Source: Laribacter hongkongensis DSM 14985 | Lineage (GTDB): Bacteria; Pseudomonadota; Gammaproteobacteria; Burkholderiales; Aquaspirillaceae | Direction of reading: 5' to 3' | Assembly: GCF_000423285.1 (NCBI RefSeq) | Contig: NZ_AUHR01000008.1 | Span: 143,018 to 207,017 of the forward strand | Length of the DNA: 64,000 bases | In this document: positions 28,099 through 36,655 of the stretch, piece after piece | How positions within the stretch are numbered: the stretch's first letter is position 1 | How the letters are laid out: each line of letters opens with the position of its first letter | Notes under the pieces: model-generated | The model's input: the letters and a program-made list of their open reading frames with translations, nothing else | Databases searched by the model: none | What the model was told of the DNA's origin: nothing | Program-made: the position numbers and the translations under genes

Positions 28099-28482
28099 TT
28101 ACGGTGCTGCTTGCACCGGAATACCGGCGGGCAGTTCGATGATGCGGTTTTGCTCATCGACATGCACCAGACGCGGGCGATGCTCCAGTCGTTCCTGCTC
28201 GTCGAACCGGGCAAAAGTGGCAATGATCAGGATATCGCCGACGGCTGCGCGGCGGGCAGCCGAGCCATTGACCGAGATCATGCCGCTGCCCCGCTCGCCA
28301 CGGATGGCGTAGGTGGCAAAGCGTTCGCCGTTGTTGACGTTCCAGATCTGGATTTCTTCGTATTCACAGATATCGGCCGCTTCGAGGAGATCCTCGTCAA
28401 TGGCGCAGGAGCCGATGTAGTGAAGTTCGCACTGGGTCACATGGACCCGGTGCAGCTTGGATTTCAGTAGCGTGCGTTGCAT
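28099..28482 (-). CDS. panD: Aspartate 1-decarboxylase
   Basis: The 127-residue proenzyme starts [20 protein letters not shown] and has the self-cleavage site G24-S25 (YIGSCAID), where Ser25 becomes the pyruvoyl group. The downstream [16 protein letters not shown] is conserved. It makes beta-alanine for pantothenate. A start two codons upstream (28488) is possible; the one chosen fits the family. It follows panB-panC on the same strand, giving the complete pantothenate branch except panE. Confidence 0.95.
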   Translation of the reverse strand: MQRTLLKSKLHRVHVTQCELHYIGSCAIDEDLLEAADICEYEEIQIWNVNNGERFATYAIRGERGSGMISVNGSAARRAAVGDILIIATFARFDEQERLEHRPRLVHVDEQNRIIELPAGIPVQAAP

Positions 28483-28516
28483 GGTCATTCAAAAGTTCAG
28501 ATACATGACAGCGAAG

Positions 28517-28533
28517 CTCCCGCCTGGCGGGAG
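28517..28533 (-). other. Intercistronic hairpin panC-panD
   Basis: CTCCCGC, a 3-nt loop and GCGGGAG form a perfect 7-bp stem 6 bp past the panC stop. No T run follows, so it may stabilise mRNA or act as a weak attenuator between panC and panD. Confidence 0.4.
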
Positions 28534-28538
28534 GCTGC

Positions 28539-29372
28539 TCAGCGGAAAATCTCGACGTTGTCGATCAGGCGCGTCTTGCCGATCCGGGCTGCGGCCAGCA
28601 CCACCAGTCGCTTTTCACCGGCGTGGGCCAGCTCCAGCGTGTCGGCCTGGCGGATTTCAACGTAGTCGACACGCCAGCCATGCTGCTCCAGCGTGGCCCG
28701 GGCATCCTGCTCCAGGCTGGCGTAATCGTTTTCACCGTCGATCAGGTTTTCCCGGATGCGCGAAAGCTCGCGGAACAGGCGTGGCGCCTCTTCACGCTCG
28801 CCGGCACTCAGGTAGCCGTTGCGCGAACTCAGCGCCAGTCCGTCAGCCGCCCGGCCGATGTCCACCGGCACTACTTTCACCGGCTGGTTCAGGTCGGCCA
28901 CCATCGCCTGGATGATGTGCAGCTGCTGGAAATCCTTTTTGCCAAAGCAGGCCGCGTCCGGCTGGACGATGTTGAACAGCTTGGTCACTACCGTGGCCAC
29001 CCCCCGGAAATGCCCCGGGCGAAAAGCCCCGCACAGTTCGTCCTGGATGTGCGGCGGCTCGACATTGAAGTCTTGCCGGATGCGGGGATAGAGCTCGCGC
29101 TCGTCCGGCAGGAACAGTGCATCCACGCCGGCTGCGGCCAGCTTGTCACGGTCGGCCTCGAAAGTGCGCGGGTAGCTGTCAAAGTCTTCGCCCTGACCAA
29201 ACTGCAGGCGATTGACAAAAATGCTTACCACTACGCGCTCAGCCTGCTTTTTGGCTTCGCGCACCAGCGCGAGGTGCCCTTCATGCAGGTTGCCCATGGT
29301 CGGAACCAGGGCTACACGGCCGGCCTTTTGCCGCCAGGACCGCATTTCTTCAATCGTGCGAATAATGTCCAT
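28539..29372 (-). CDS. panC: Pantothenate synthetase
   Basis: The 277-residue enzyme begins [15 protein letters not shown] and has the ATP-binding [66 protein letters not shown] and [12 protein letters not shown], the KMSKS-like loop. It joins pantoate and beta-alanine using ATP. The ATG at 29372 is chosen over the longer frame because the family N-terminus starts there. It lies 25 bp after panB. Confidence 0.96.
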   Translation of the reverse strand: MDIIRTIEEMRSWRQKAGRVALVPTMGNLHEGHLALVREAKKQAERVVVSIFVNRLQFGQGEDFDSYPRTFEADRDKLAAAGVDALFLPDERELYPRIRQDFNVEPPHIQDELCGAFRPGHFRGVATVVTKLFNIVQPDAACFGKKDFQQLHIIQAMVADLNQPVKVVPVDIGRAADGLALSSRNGYLSAGEREEAPRLFRELSRIRENLIDGENDYASLEQDARATLEQHGWRVDYVEIRQADTLELAHAGEKRLVVLAAARIGKTRLIDNVEIFR

Positions 29373-29397
29373 GTCTAGGAATTCAGCTATCGGGAGT

Positions 29398-30189
29398 TCA
29401 GAACATGTGTTCCCGCGAAGGGAAACTGCCAGATTTGACGGCTTGTACATATGCCGTCACGGCGGCCGGGATGCTGCCCGCTTCCGCCATGAAATTCTTG
29501 ACGAAACGGGCTTTCTTGCCCGGGAAAGCATCCAGCATATCGTGCAGTACCAGCACTTGACCATCCACATCCGCCCCGGCTCCGATGCCGATGGTGGGAA
29601 TGTTCAGGTTACGGGTGATCGCACCGCCAAGGTCAGCCGGAATGCACTCCATCAGCACCAGGCTGGCACCGGCTTCTTCAAACTGGCGCGCCTCGTTCAG
29701 CAGGCGTTCGGCATCGTCGGCCGTTTTGCCCTGCACGCGATAACCGCCAAACACATTGACGAACTGCGGGGTCAGGCCGATGTGGGCACATACCGGAATG
29801 GCACGCTCGGTCAGGAAACGCACGGTTTCCAGCATGTTGGCGCCCCCCTCCAGCTTGACCATGTGCGCACCTGCCTGCATCAGCAGGGCTGCATTGCGGA
29901 ATGCCTGCTGCGGGCTTTCCTGATAGCTGGCAAACGGCATGTCCGCCAGCACCATGGCGTTGCGCGCACCACGGGACACACAACGGGTGTGATACAGCAT
30001 GTCATCCATGCTGACCGGCAGGGTTGAATCATGCCCTTGCACCACCATGCCGAGCGAGTCGCCAATCAGCAGGATTTCGACGCCACAGGCATCCAGCAGA
30101 CTGGCAAAGCTGGCGTCATAACACGTCAGCATGGTGATTTTCTGCCCGTCTGCCTTCAAACGGGCCAGCGTACTTACGGTGACTTTCAT
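29398..30189 (-). CDS. panB: 3-methyl-2-oxobutanoate hydroxymethyltransferase
   Basis: The 263-residue product starts [20 protein letters not shown], with [58 protein letters not shown] and [20 protein letters not shown]. It makes ketopantoate, the first pantoate step. The reading frame stays open 66 codons further upstream (to 30387), but that extension ([13 protein letters not shown]) is not family-like. No good ribosome-binding site precedes 30189. The 250-bp gap to folK holds no other gene. Confidence 0.95.
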   Translation of the reverse strand: MKVTVSTLARLKADGQKITMLTCYDASFASLLDACGVEILLIGDSLGMVVQGHDSTLPVSMDDMLYHTRCVSRGARNAMVLADMPFASYQESPQQAFRNAALLMQAGAHMVKLEGGANMLETVRFLTERAIPVCAHIGLTPQFVNVFGGYRVQGKTADDAERLLNEARQFEEAGASLVLMECIPADLGGAITRNLNIPTIGIGAGADVDGQVLVLHDMLDAFPGKKARFVKNFMAEAGSIPAAVTAYVQAVKSGSFPSREHMF

Positions 30190-30439
30190 TGCAGGGAGGT
30201 TTCCACTTGCCGGCGGGACATCCCGCCTGGTTGGGGCTGCGGCGGCAGACGCCACAGCCTGTGACGGCAGATTGCCTTCGAGGGTGCATCGTTCCGCACG
30301 GGGAACAATCGAGGGATAAATGGGATTCACTGTGCAAAGGGAAGCAAAAGCAGGGCACAGGTTAATCTTCATGACACCTTGCTGCAATGCCTGCCGGGTC
30401 CGGCCAGCGATTAACGTTAGGTATTTTTACCCATCAGGG

Positions 30440-30922
30440 TCAACCGGCAAGCTTTTCGATGCCGTTGACCGGCAATCCGGCCAGACAGTCGGCCACCCGC
30501 CCGCACCCCGGAATCAGCAGGTCAGGAGCCACATCAGCCAGGGGCATCAGCACAAAAGTCCGCTCGTGCATGCGCGGATGCGGCAGCGTCAGCTCCGGCG
30601 TATCCAGTTGCACTTCGCCGTAGACCAGCAGGTCGAGGTCCAGCGTGCGCGGAGCATTGCGGAATGAACGTACACGGCCACCCTGCTCTTCCAGTTTTTG
30701 CAGCGCAGCCAGCAGCTCCTGCGGCGTCAGCCCGGTCTCCACCAAAGCAACAGCGTTAACAAAATCCGGCTGGTCGGCATAGCCTACCGGCGCCGTACGG
30801 TACAGCGGCGACCCGGCGAGCCAGCGCGTGTCCGGCAGCGCAGCCAGCGCCTGCATGGCGTCGCGCACGCTGGCCGCGGCATCTCCCAGATTGGCCCCCA
30901 GCGCAATGGCGGCCAGCGTCAT
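30440..30922 (-). CDS. folK: Hydroxymethyldihydropterin pyrophosphokinase
   Basis: The 160-residue enzyme starts MTLAAIALGANLGDAAASVR and has SPLYRTAPVGYADQPDFVNA, LLAALQKLEEQGGRVRSFRN, PRTLDLDLLVYG and LPHPRMHERTFVL, the HPPK signature regions. It transfers pyrophosphate to 6-hydroxymethyl-dihydropterin in folate synthesis. Its start overlaps the pcnB stop by 4 bp, a pcnB-folK linkage seen in many proteobacteria. Confidence 0.96.
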   Translation of the reverse strand: MTLAAIALGANLGDAAASVRDAMQALAALPDTRWLAGSPLYRTAPVGYADQPDFVNAVALVETGLTPQELLAALQKLEEQGGRVRSFRNAPRTLDLDLLVYGEVQLDTPELTLPHPRMHERTFVLMPLADVAPDLLIPGCGRVADCLAGLPVNGIEKLAG

Positions 30923-32271
30923 GCCTCGTTGTCCCCGGAAGCATCGGTACCCGGCGTTTTCCGGCGACGGCGACGACGCTTTTTGGCCGGACCTTCACGA
31001 GTTTCCCGTACCAGCATGCCGTTGCGGGCCTCACTGTCGGCGTACTGGAATTTTTCCCACCAGTGCGCCAGTTCCTGCGGCACTTCCCCCACAGAGGCAC
31101 GCAGGCACAGGAAGTCATACCCGGCCCGGAAGCGCGGCTGTTCCAGCAGCTTGAACGGCCGACTGCCACTGCGGTTTTCATAGCGCGGCTGCATGGACCA
31201 GATTTCACGCATGGTGATGAGGAAACGGCGCGGAATCGCCAGCCGGTCCACCAGCTTGGCCTCGACCACGTCCATGGCGTCAAAGAGTGCCGGCAAGGGT
31301 TTTTCGCCCGTATCCTGCCGCCGCTGCCACTCGGTCCGTACTTCACCCCACAACAGGGCAGCCAGCAAAAAGCCGTCGGAAATGCCGCGACCATTCTTGA
31401 GCCGCTGGTCGGTCTGGTCCAGCGCCAGCTTCACGAAGGAACTGCCGTCCGGCTGGTCCAGCACGGCGTCCAGCAGCGGGAAAATCCCCTTGTGCAGCCC
31501 TTCGGCGCGCAGGCGGGTCAGGCAGGCCCAGCTGGCTCCCGAATGCAGCATCTTGAGCATTTCGTCAAAGAGCCGGGCCTGGGCCACATCGCGCAGCAGC
31601 GGTGCCAGGTGGCTGATCGGCTTGCGCGTGCTTTCGTCGATGGAGAAACCCAGCTTGGCCGCCAGCCGCACGGCACGCAGCATGCGCACCGGATCTTCCT
31701 TGTAGCGCTCGATCGGCTGCCCGATCATCACCAGCCGCCTGGCGGTCACATCACGCACGCCGTGGTGGTAGTCGTGGATGCTTTCGTCTGCCGGGTTGTA
31801 GTAAAGCGCATTGGCGGTAAAGTCGCGCCGGCGCGAATCGTCGGCCATGCTGCCGTAGCTGTTGTCCGAGATGATGCGGCCGGATTCGGTGGTTTGCAGG
31901 TCGCGACCGTCACCACGGAAGGTGGTGACTTCGATGACCTCGTCACGCCCGAACACCACATGCACGATGCGGAAGCGGCGACCGATGATGCGCGAGCGGC
32001 GGAACAGCCGGTGGACTTCTTCCGGCGTGGCATTGGTGGCCACGTCAAAATCCTTCGGCTCGTGACCGATCAGCAGGTCGCGCACGGCGCCGCCCACGAC
32101 ATAGGCCTCGAAACCGGCCTCCTGCAGGCGGCTGGTCACTTTCAGGGCAGACGGGCTGACCTGGTCGCGGCGCACGCCATGCTGGACAAAGGGGATAACC
32201 CGGGCACGGTTGTCGTGCCGGCGTGAGCGGGATGGAAGACGCAGTACGCGGCTGATGAGCTTGCGGATCAT
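30919..32271 (-). CDS. pcnB: Poly(A) polymerase I
   Basis: The 450-residue protein has a class II nucleotidyltransferase core, with AYVVGGAVRDLLIGHEPKDF, DVATNATPEEV, RRDFTANALYYNP and GQPIERYKEDPVRMLRAVRL. A C-terminal basic tail (AKKRRRRRRK) follows. These features separate PcnB from the CCA-adding enzyme of the same fold. It adds 3' poly(A) tails that promote RNA decay. The 77-bp gap before the kinase gene shows no terminator. Confidence 0.94.
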   Translation of the reverse strand: MIRKLISRVLRLPSRSRRHDNRARVIPFVQHGVRRDQVSPSALKVTSRLQEAGFEAYVVGGAVRDLLIGHEPKDFDVATNATPEEVHRLFRRSRIIGRRFRIVHVVFGRDEVIEVTTFRGDGRDLQTTESGRIISDNSYGSMADDSRRRDFTANALYYNPADESIHDYHHGVRDVTARRLVMIGQPIERYKEDPVRMLRAVRLAAKLGFSIDESTRKPISHLAPLLRDVAQARLFDEMLKMLHSGASWACLTRLRAEGLHKGIFPLLDAVLDQPDGSSFVKLALDQTDQRLKNGRGISDGFLLAALLWGEVRTEWQRRQDTGEKPLPALFDAMDVVEAKLVDRLAIPRRFLITMREIWSMQPRYENRSGSRPFKLLEQPRFRAGYDFLCLRASVGEVPQELAHWWEKFQYADSEARNGMLVRETREGPAKKRRRRRRKTPGTDASGDNEA

Positions 32272-32348
32272 GGATAGGCAGGTTGGCCGCCCGCCACCGG
32301 CTCAGGGTCGATGGCAAACAGCAGTCATAACGGCAGAAAAGGCGGGGA

Positions 32349-34685
32349 TTATACCGTCAACTCCTGCTCTTGCACGGTCCGGGCAGCGGGATGGGTGGAC
32401 GGCAGGGTAAAACCGAAGACCGAGCCCCCCTGATGGCCGGGCCGGTAATCGAAGCGGCCGTGGTGGTGTTCGATGATCGAACGGCAGATGTTCAGCCCGA
32501 TTCCCATCCCTTCGGCCTTCGTCGTGAAAAAGGGCGTAAACAGCTCGCTCACCCGCTCAGGCGGAATGCCCGGCCCGTTGTCCGCCACCTGCACCTCGAC
32601 ACCGCCCTCGGCGGTCGGACGCGTCAGGATATGCAGCTGCGGCGCCACGATTGCGGCGTCGCGCATGGCCTCCACCGCGTTGTTGACCAGATTGAGCAGC
32701 ACCTGCTCGATCATGACCCGGTCCATGTCGACCTGCGGACAATGCATATCGAGGTCGGTGTGCAAGAGGATGTGGTTCTGCCGCATGACCGGCAGTGCCA
32801 GTGTCAGTACGGAATCGACAATCTGGTTGATGTCGCAGCGCGAAAGCTGCGGCGAATGCTTTTTCACGAAACCGCGGATGCCGTGGATGATCGCGCCGGC
32901 CCGTCGCGCCTGACTGGCGATCCGCTCCAGCGGCACCCGGATCTGCCCGATGTCCTGTACGGCACCTGCAGACTGCAGGCGACGCTCGCACGCAGCTGCA
33001 TAGGTGGCAATGGCCGCCAGCGGCTGGTTGAGCTCGTGTGCCAGCGTGGATGCCATCTCCCCCATCGTCACCAGCCGCGCCGTGGCCTGCAGCTTTTCGA
33101 CATGCAGCCGTTCGCGCTCGGCCAGCCGGACCGATTCGGTCATGTCGGTATAGATGCCGAGCCAGACCGCTTCGCCGTCCACCCATTCGATCTGCCGGCG
33201 ATGGATCTGGTACACCCGGCTGGAACCGGCAAAGCTCAGCTGGCAATCCAGAACCGGGCTTTGCACATCAGTATCCGGCGGCCACGGCAATACCACGCAG
33301 AACGGGTTTTCCGGACCGCCGATCATGTTTTCTTCAAATGCCCGGTTGGAAAACAGCAGCTGCCGGTCACTGCACCGGCTGACGCACACCGGCGCATCCA
33401 GCCCGTTGAGCACGGTAGCCAGCCGCTCCTGCGCTGCCGCCACCGCCAGCCGCCGTCGCCGGTGCTCGGTAATGTCATAAAAGCTGGCCAGCCAGCCCTG
33501 CTGGTGGCCGGCGCCGTCGCGCAATGGCGTCACATACAGCCGCACGTCAAACCGCACACCGTCGGTACGCTGGAACACCAGCTCGAAGCCGAGTGGCGGA
33601 ATCTCGCCGCGCCGCACCCCGTCAAGCAGGTCGTCCAGCTCGGCATGCCGCTCCTGCGGCCAGAAACTGTAGGGCGGCCGCTGCCCGATCAGGCAGGATT
33701 CTTCCACACCCAGCATGTCGCAAAATGCCCGGTTGACCCGCCGGATACAGCCGTCGGCATCAATGGCGATCAGACCGTTTTTCATCGAGTTTTCAATCGA
33801 AGCCCGCAGCGCGGTTTCGCGCTGGAGCGCCTGCTCGGCGCTGGCACGCTGGCGGATGTACTGGCGGATCTTCCACAGGCTGCCGATCAGCAGCAGCACC
33901 AGCAGCACCAGCACGGACACCAGCACCGGCAGGGCAATGCCAAGGCCGCTGCGGTAAGAGGTGGCCTTCAGGCGCAACCCGTGCCCGGGCGGAGTGAATT
34001 CGATCTCGTGCGACAGCACGCTGACCCGCCCGACGACATTAAACTTGCTGGCGATCAGGCTGCCCCCCAGGTCCACCACGCTGATCTGGTACTTCTGGGC
34101 TATCCACCACGGCACATGGTGATACAGCACCTGGTTGAGCTGGTAGGTCAGCTGCACCACCCCGAGGAAGCGCCCGTTGTCGAATACCGGCGCCATCATG
34201 TCGACCAGCGGCTGGCCGTCATTGCCGGGATGAACGGTGCTGTAGGCCGGTGCCGCCAGCCGGCGGGCCGTATCGAGCAGCTCCAGCGGCTGGTAGTTGC
34301 CGGCACCGGGATTGGGCTCGGGCACATCGCCATAACGGCCGGCAAACCAGAGGACATCACCATCAGGATTGCGCAGCTCAATGGCCAGAAGCTCCGGGTT
34401 TTCCCGCAAGAGCAGACGCGCAGCATCCTGGAAGCGGCCGGTATCCATGCGGCCGCGGGCGTAATCGGCCCCGTGCGTGGCCGACCATTCCTCCATGGAC
34501 TGGAAGCGCTGGCGCAGCGTCTGCTCCAGCCACAGGATGTCCTGGATCAACGTGTCCTGACGCTCGTCACGCCAGTCTTTCCAGACCAGTTGCGCCAGCA
34601 TGACCAGCACCACCACCAGCACGATCAGGGCGCTGATCGGCAGCCATACCAGATTGCGCCCGGCCTTGTTGCTTTCCCGTTTCAC
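32349..34685 (-). CDS. DctS/DctB-like membrane sensor histidine kinase
   Basis: The 778-residue kinase has membrane helix 1 at 12-34, a large periplasmic sensor domain (35-248, double-Cache type by length and place) and helix 2 at 249-271. Two PAS domains follow (about 296-410 and 420-520), then a HisKA domain with the phosphoryl site His550 in STLAHELNQPLAA, and a HATPase with N box NLVNNAVEA (about 665-673), DNGPGIP (702-708) and GMGIGLN (726-732). It is divergent from dctPQM, so it probably senses C4-dicarboxylates, as DctS and DctB do. No response regulator gene adjoins it or is found anywhere in this window. Confidence 0.88.
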   Translation of the reverse strand: MKRESNKAGRNLVWLPISALIVLVVVLVMLAQLVWKDWRDERQDTLIQDILWLEQTLRQRFQSMEEWSATHGADYARGRMDTGRFQDAARLLLRENPELLAIELRNPDGDVLWFAGRYGDVPEPNPGAGNYQPLELLDTARRLAAPAYSTVHPGNDGQPLVDMMAPVFDNGRFLGVVQLTYQLNQVLYHHVPWWIAQKYQISVVDLGGSLIASKFNVVGRVSVLSHEIEFTPPGHGLRLKATSYRSGLGIALPVLVSVLVLLVLLLIGSLWKIRQYIRQRASAEQALQRETALRASIENSMKNGLIAIDADGCIRRVNRAFCDMLGVEESCLIGQRPPYSFWPQERHAELDDLLDGVRRGEIPPLGFELVFQRTDGVRFDVRLYVTPLRDGAGHQQGWLASFYDITEHRRRRLAVAAAQERLATVLNGLDAPVCVSRCSDRQLLFSNRAFEENMIGGPENPFCVVLPWPPDTDVQSPVLDCQLSFAGSSRVYQIHRRQIEWVDGEAVWLGIYTDMTESVRLAERERLHVEKLQATARLVTMGEMASTLAHELNQPLAAIATYAAACERRLQSAGAVQDIGQIRVPLERIASQARRAGAIIHGIRGFVKKHSPQLSRCDINQIVDSVLTLALPVMRQNHILLHTDLDMHCPQVDMDRVMIEQVLLNLVNNAVEAMRDAAIVAPQLHILTRPTAEGGVEVQVADNGPGIPPERVSELFTPFFTTKAEGMGIGLNICRSIIEHHHGRFDYRPGHQGGSVFGFTLPSTHPAARTVQEQELTV

Positions 34686-34753
34686 CGCATGCCCCAGCTG
34701 ACAACCTGCGCATTGTAACCGGAGCGGCGTTACTCCTCCGTGATTAACGAATT

Positions 34754-34771
34754 ATTAGGGAATTCCCTAAT
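34754..34771. promoter_or_regulatory. 18-bp palindrome upstream of dctP
   Basis: ATTAGGGAATTCCCTAAT is a perfect inverted repeat in the 175-bp gap between the kinase gene and dctP, 90 bp before the dctP start. It is the most regular element there and a good candidate operator for a dimeric activator such as a DctR-type response regulator. No sigma-54 box (GG-N10-GC) was seen beside it. Confidence 0.55.
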
Positions 34772-34860
34772 GGATTTTTTATGCCCTTCAATTAATGTGC
34801 GCACGGGAACGGCCCCATTCGATTCAAACAAAGACAAGTCCGTCTGCAAAGGAGCTTCAC

Positions 34861-35868
34861 ATGCAACTCAAGCGCACCCTGCTTGCCGCCTCGATCGCTG
34901 TCGGTCTCGGCCTGTCGCCGCTGGCCCAGGCCGCCGGTGAAATCGTCATCAAGTTCAGCCACGTCGTTGCTGCCGACACCCCCAAGGGCAAGGCTGCCGA
35001 GTACTTCAAGAAACTTGCCGAAGAACGGACCAAGGGCAAGGTGAAAGTGCAGGTTTACCCGAACAGCCAGCTCTACAAAGACAAGGAAGAACTGGAAGCC
35101 CTGCAACTGGGCGCCGTGCAGATGCTGGCGCCGAGCCTTGCCAAGTTCGGCCCGCTGGGCGTGAAAGAATTCGAAGTGTTTGACCTGCCCTTCATCTTTG
35201 ACGACTACAACGACCTGCACAAAGTGACCCAGGGCCCGGTCGGCCAGCAACTGCTGGCCAAGCTGGAACCCAAGGGCATCAAGGGCCTGGCCTTCTGGGA
35301 CAACGGTTTCAAGTCATTCTCGGCCAATACCCCCATCAAGACCCCGGCCGACCTGCGTGGCAAGAAGCTGCGCATCCAGTCGTCCAAGGTGCTGGAAGAA
35401 GAGGTCCGCGCACTGGGTGCCCTGCCGCAGGTGATGGCATTCTCCGAGGTGTACCAGGCGCTCCAGACCGGTGTGGTCGATGGCACCGAAAACCCGCCGT
35501 CGAACTTCTACACCCAGAAAATGCACGAGGTGCAAAAGCACCTGAGCACGACCAACCACGGTTATCTCGGCTATGCCGTGATCGTGAACAAGAAGTTCTG
35601 GGACGGCCTGCCGGCTGACGTACGCACCCAGCTCGATGGCGCCATGAAGGATGCCACCAGGTACGCCAACGACATCGCGGCCAAGGAAAACGCCAACGAT
35701 CTCGAAAGCGTGCGCAAGTCCGGCAAGACGCAGATCTACAACCCGACCCCGGCCGAACGCGCTGCCTTCAAGAAGGCACTGGTTCCGGTGCACGCCAAGA
35801 TGGCCGACCGCATCGGCGGCAACGTCATCCAGGCGGTATACAAGGAAACCGGCTTCACGCCGAACTGA
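34861..35868 (+). CDS. dctP: TRAP transporter C4-dicarboxylate-binding protein
   Basis: The 335-residue protein starts at an ATG 7 nt after AAGGAG and has a signal peptide (LLAASIAVGLGLSPLAQAA). The mature part follows the DctP fold: IKFSHVVAADTPKGKAAEYF, VYPNSQLYKDKEELEALQLG, AVQMLAPS, KKLRIQSSKVLEEEVRALGA and the substrate-clamping VYQALQTGVVDGTENPPSNF. It binds malate, succinate or fumarate in the periplasm and delivers them to DctQM. It is probably made in excess over DctQM (see the hairpin downstream). Confidence 0.95.
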   Translation: MQLKRTLLAASIAVGLGLSPLAQAAGEIVIKFSHVVAADTPKGKAAEYFKKLAEERTKGKVKVQVYPNSQLYKDKEELEALQLGAVQMLAPSLAKFGPLGVKEFEVFDLPFIFDDYNDLHKVTQGPVGQQLLAKLEPKGIKGLAFWDNGFKSFSANTPIKTPADLRGKKLRIQSSKVLEEEVRALGALPQVMAFSEVYQALQTGVVDGTENPPSNFYTQKMHEVQKHLSTTNHGYLGYAVIVNKKFWDGLPADVRTQLDGAMKDATRYANDIAAKENANDLESVRKSGKTQIYNPTPAERAAFKKALVPVHAKMADRIGGNVIQAVYKETGFTPN

Positions 35869-35887
35869 TCATCCTGCCTGACCCGTA

Positions 35888-35914
35888 CTGCCCGGCAACC
35901 GGTTTGCCGGGCAG
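35888..35914 (+). other. Stable intercistronic hairpin dctP-dctQ
   Basis: CTGCCCGGCAA, loop CCGGT and TTGCCGGGCAG make a perfect 11-bp stem 19 bp after the dctP stop. No T run follows (CCTGCGGGTTTC), so it is more likely a 3' stabiliser or partial terminator than a full stop, which would raise the level of binding protein over the membrane subunits. Confidence 0.6.
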
Positions 35915-36001
35915 CCTGCGGGTTTCTTCATGCCGTGCCCAGGGCACCGGCAGGGTTTTGTGCGCGCCGCCACCGGCCGCACACACATTCGACTATCCAC
36001 C

Positions 36002-36652
36002 ATGCTGAAATTTCTCGATCACCTCGAAGAGTGGCTGATCGCGGCGCTGATGGGCGCTGCCACGCTACTGATCTTCGTCTCGGTCCTGCACCGCTACGGC
36101 GCCAGCACCGAACTGCTCAACCCCTGGCTGGCCCCGATCAACATGAGTTGGGCGCAGGAACTGTGCATTTACATGTTTGTCTGGATGGCCAAGTTCGGCG
36201 CAGCCTACGGGGTGCGTACCGGCATCCACGTCGGCGTGGACGTGCTGATCAACAAGCTCGACACCCGTAACCGCAACCGCTTCATCGTGTTCGGCCTGCT
36301 GGCCGGCGCCGTGTTTACCGCCACGGTCGGTTCGCTGGGCGCCAATTTCGTCTGGCACATGTCCCTGACCGACCAGACCTCGCCCGACCTCGAACTGCCG
36401 ATGTGGCTGGTCTACCTCGCCATTCCGCTGGGTTCTTACCTGATGTGCTTCCGCTTCATCCAGGTGATGGTGAACTTCGTGCGTACCGGCGAGCTGCCGC
36501 ACCACGACCACAGCCATGTCGAAGGCATGGAAGACGAGACCTATTCCGTCGGCGAAGCGATGGAAATCGGCGAGGAAATCTCTCATGTCCAGCGCGGCAT
36601 GGGCGATGCCGAATGGGAAGACAAGCAGCGCAAGAAGGGCAAGGGAGACTGA
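36002..36652 (+). CDS. dctQ: TRAP transporter small permease DctQ
   Basis: The 216-residue product starts MLKFLDHLEEWLIAALMGAA and has four membrane helices with SWAQELCIYMFVWMAKFGAA and GVRTGIHVGVDVLINKL, typical of DctQ. A longer-than-usual acidic C-terminal tail (HHDHSHVEGMEDETYS) follows the last helix. It scaffolds DctM in the inner membrane. It lies 3 bp before dctM. Confidence 0.93.
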   Translation: MLKFLDHLEEWLIAALMGAATLLIFVSVLHRYGASTELLNPWLAPINMSWAQELCIYMFVWMAKFGAAYGVRTGIHVGVDVLINKLDTRNRNRFIVFGLLAGAVFTATVGSLGANFVWHMSLTDQTSPDLELPMWLVYLAIPLGSYLMCFRFIQVMVNFVRTGELPHHDHSHVEGMEDETYSVGEAMEIGEEISHVQRGMGDAEWEDKQRKKGKGD

Positions 36653-36655
36653 TCC

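Noticed and set aside
28517..28533. panC-panD hairpin as a full terminator
   Set aside because: No T run follows on the minus strand, and panD lies immediately downstream in the same pathway.
30190..30387. N-terminal extension of panB by 66 codons
   Set aside because: The extension is Ala- and Pro-rich and unlike the family; the full-length enzyme begins at 30189.
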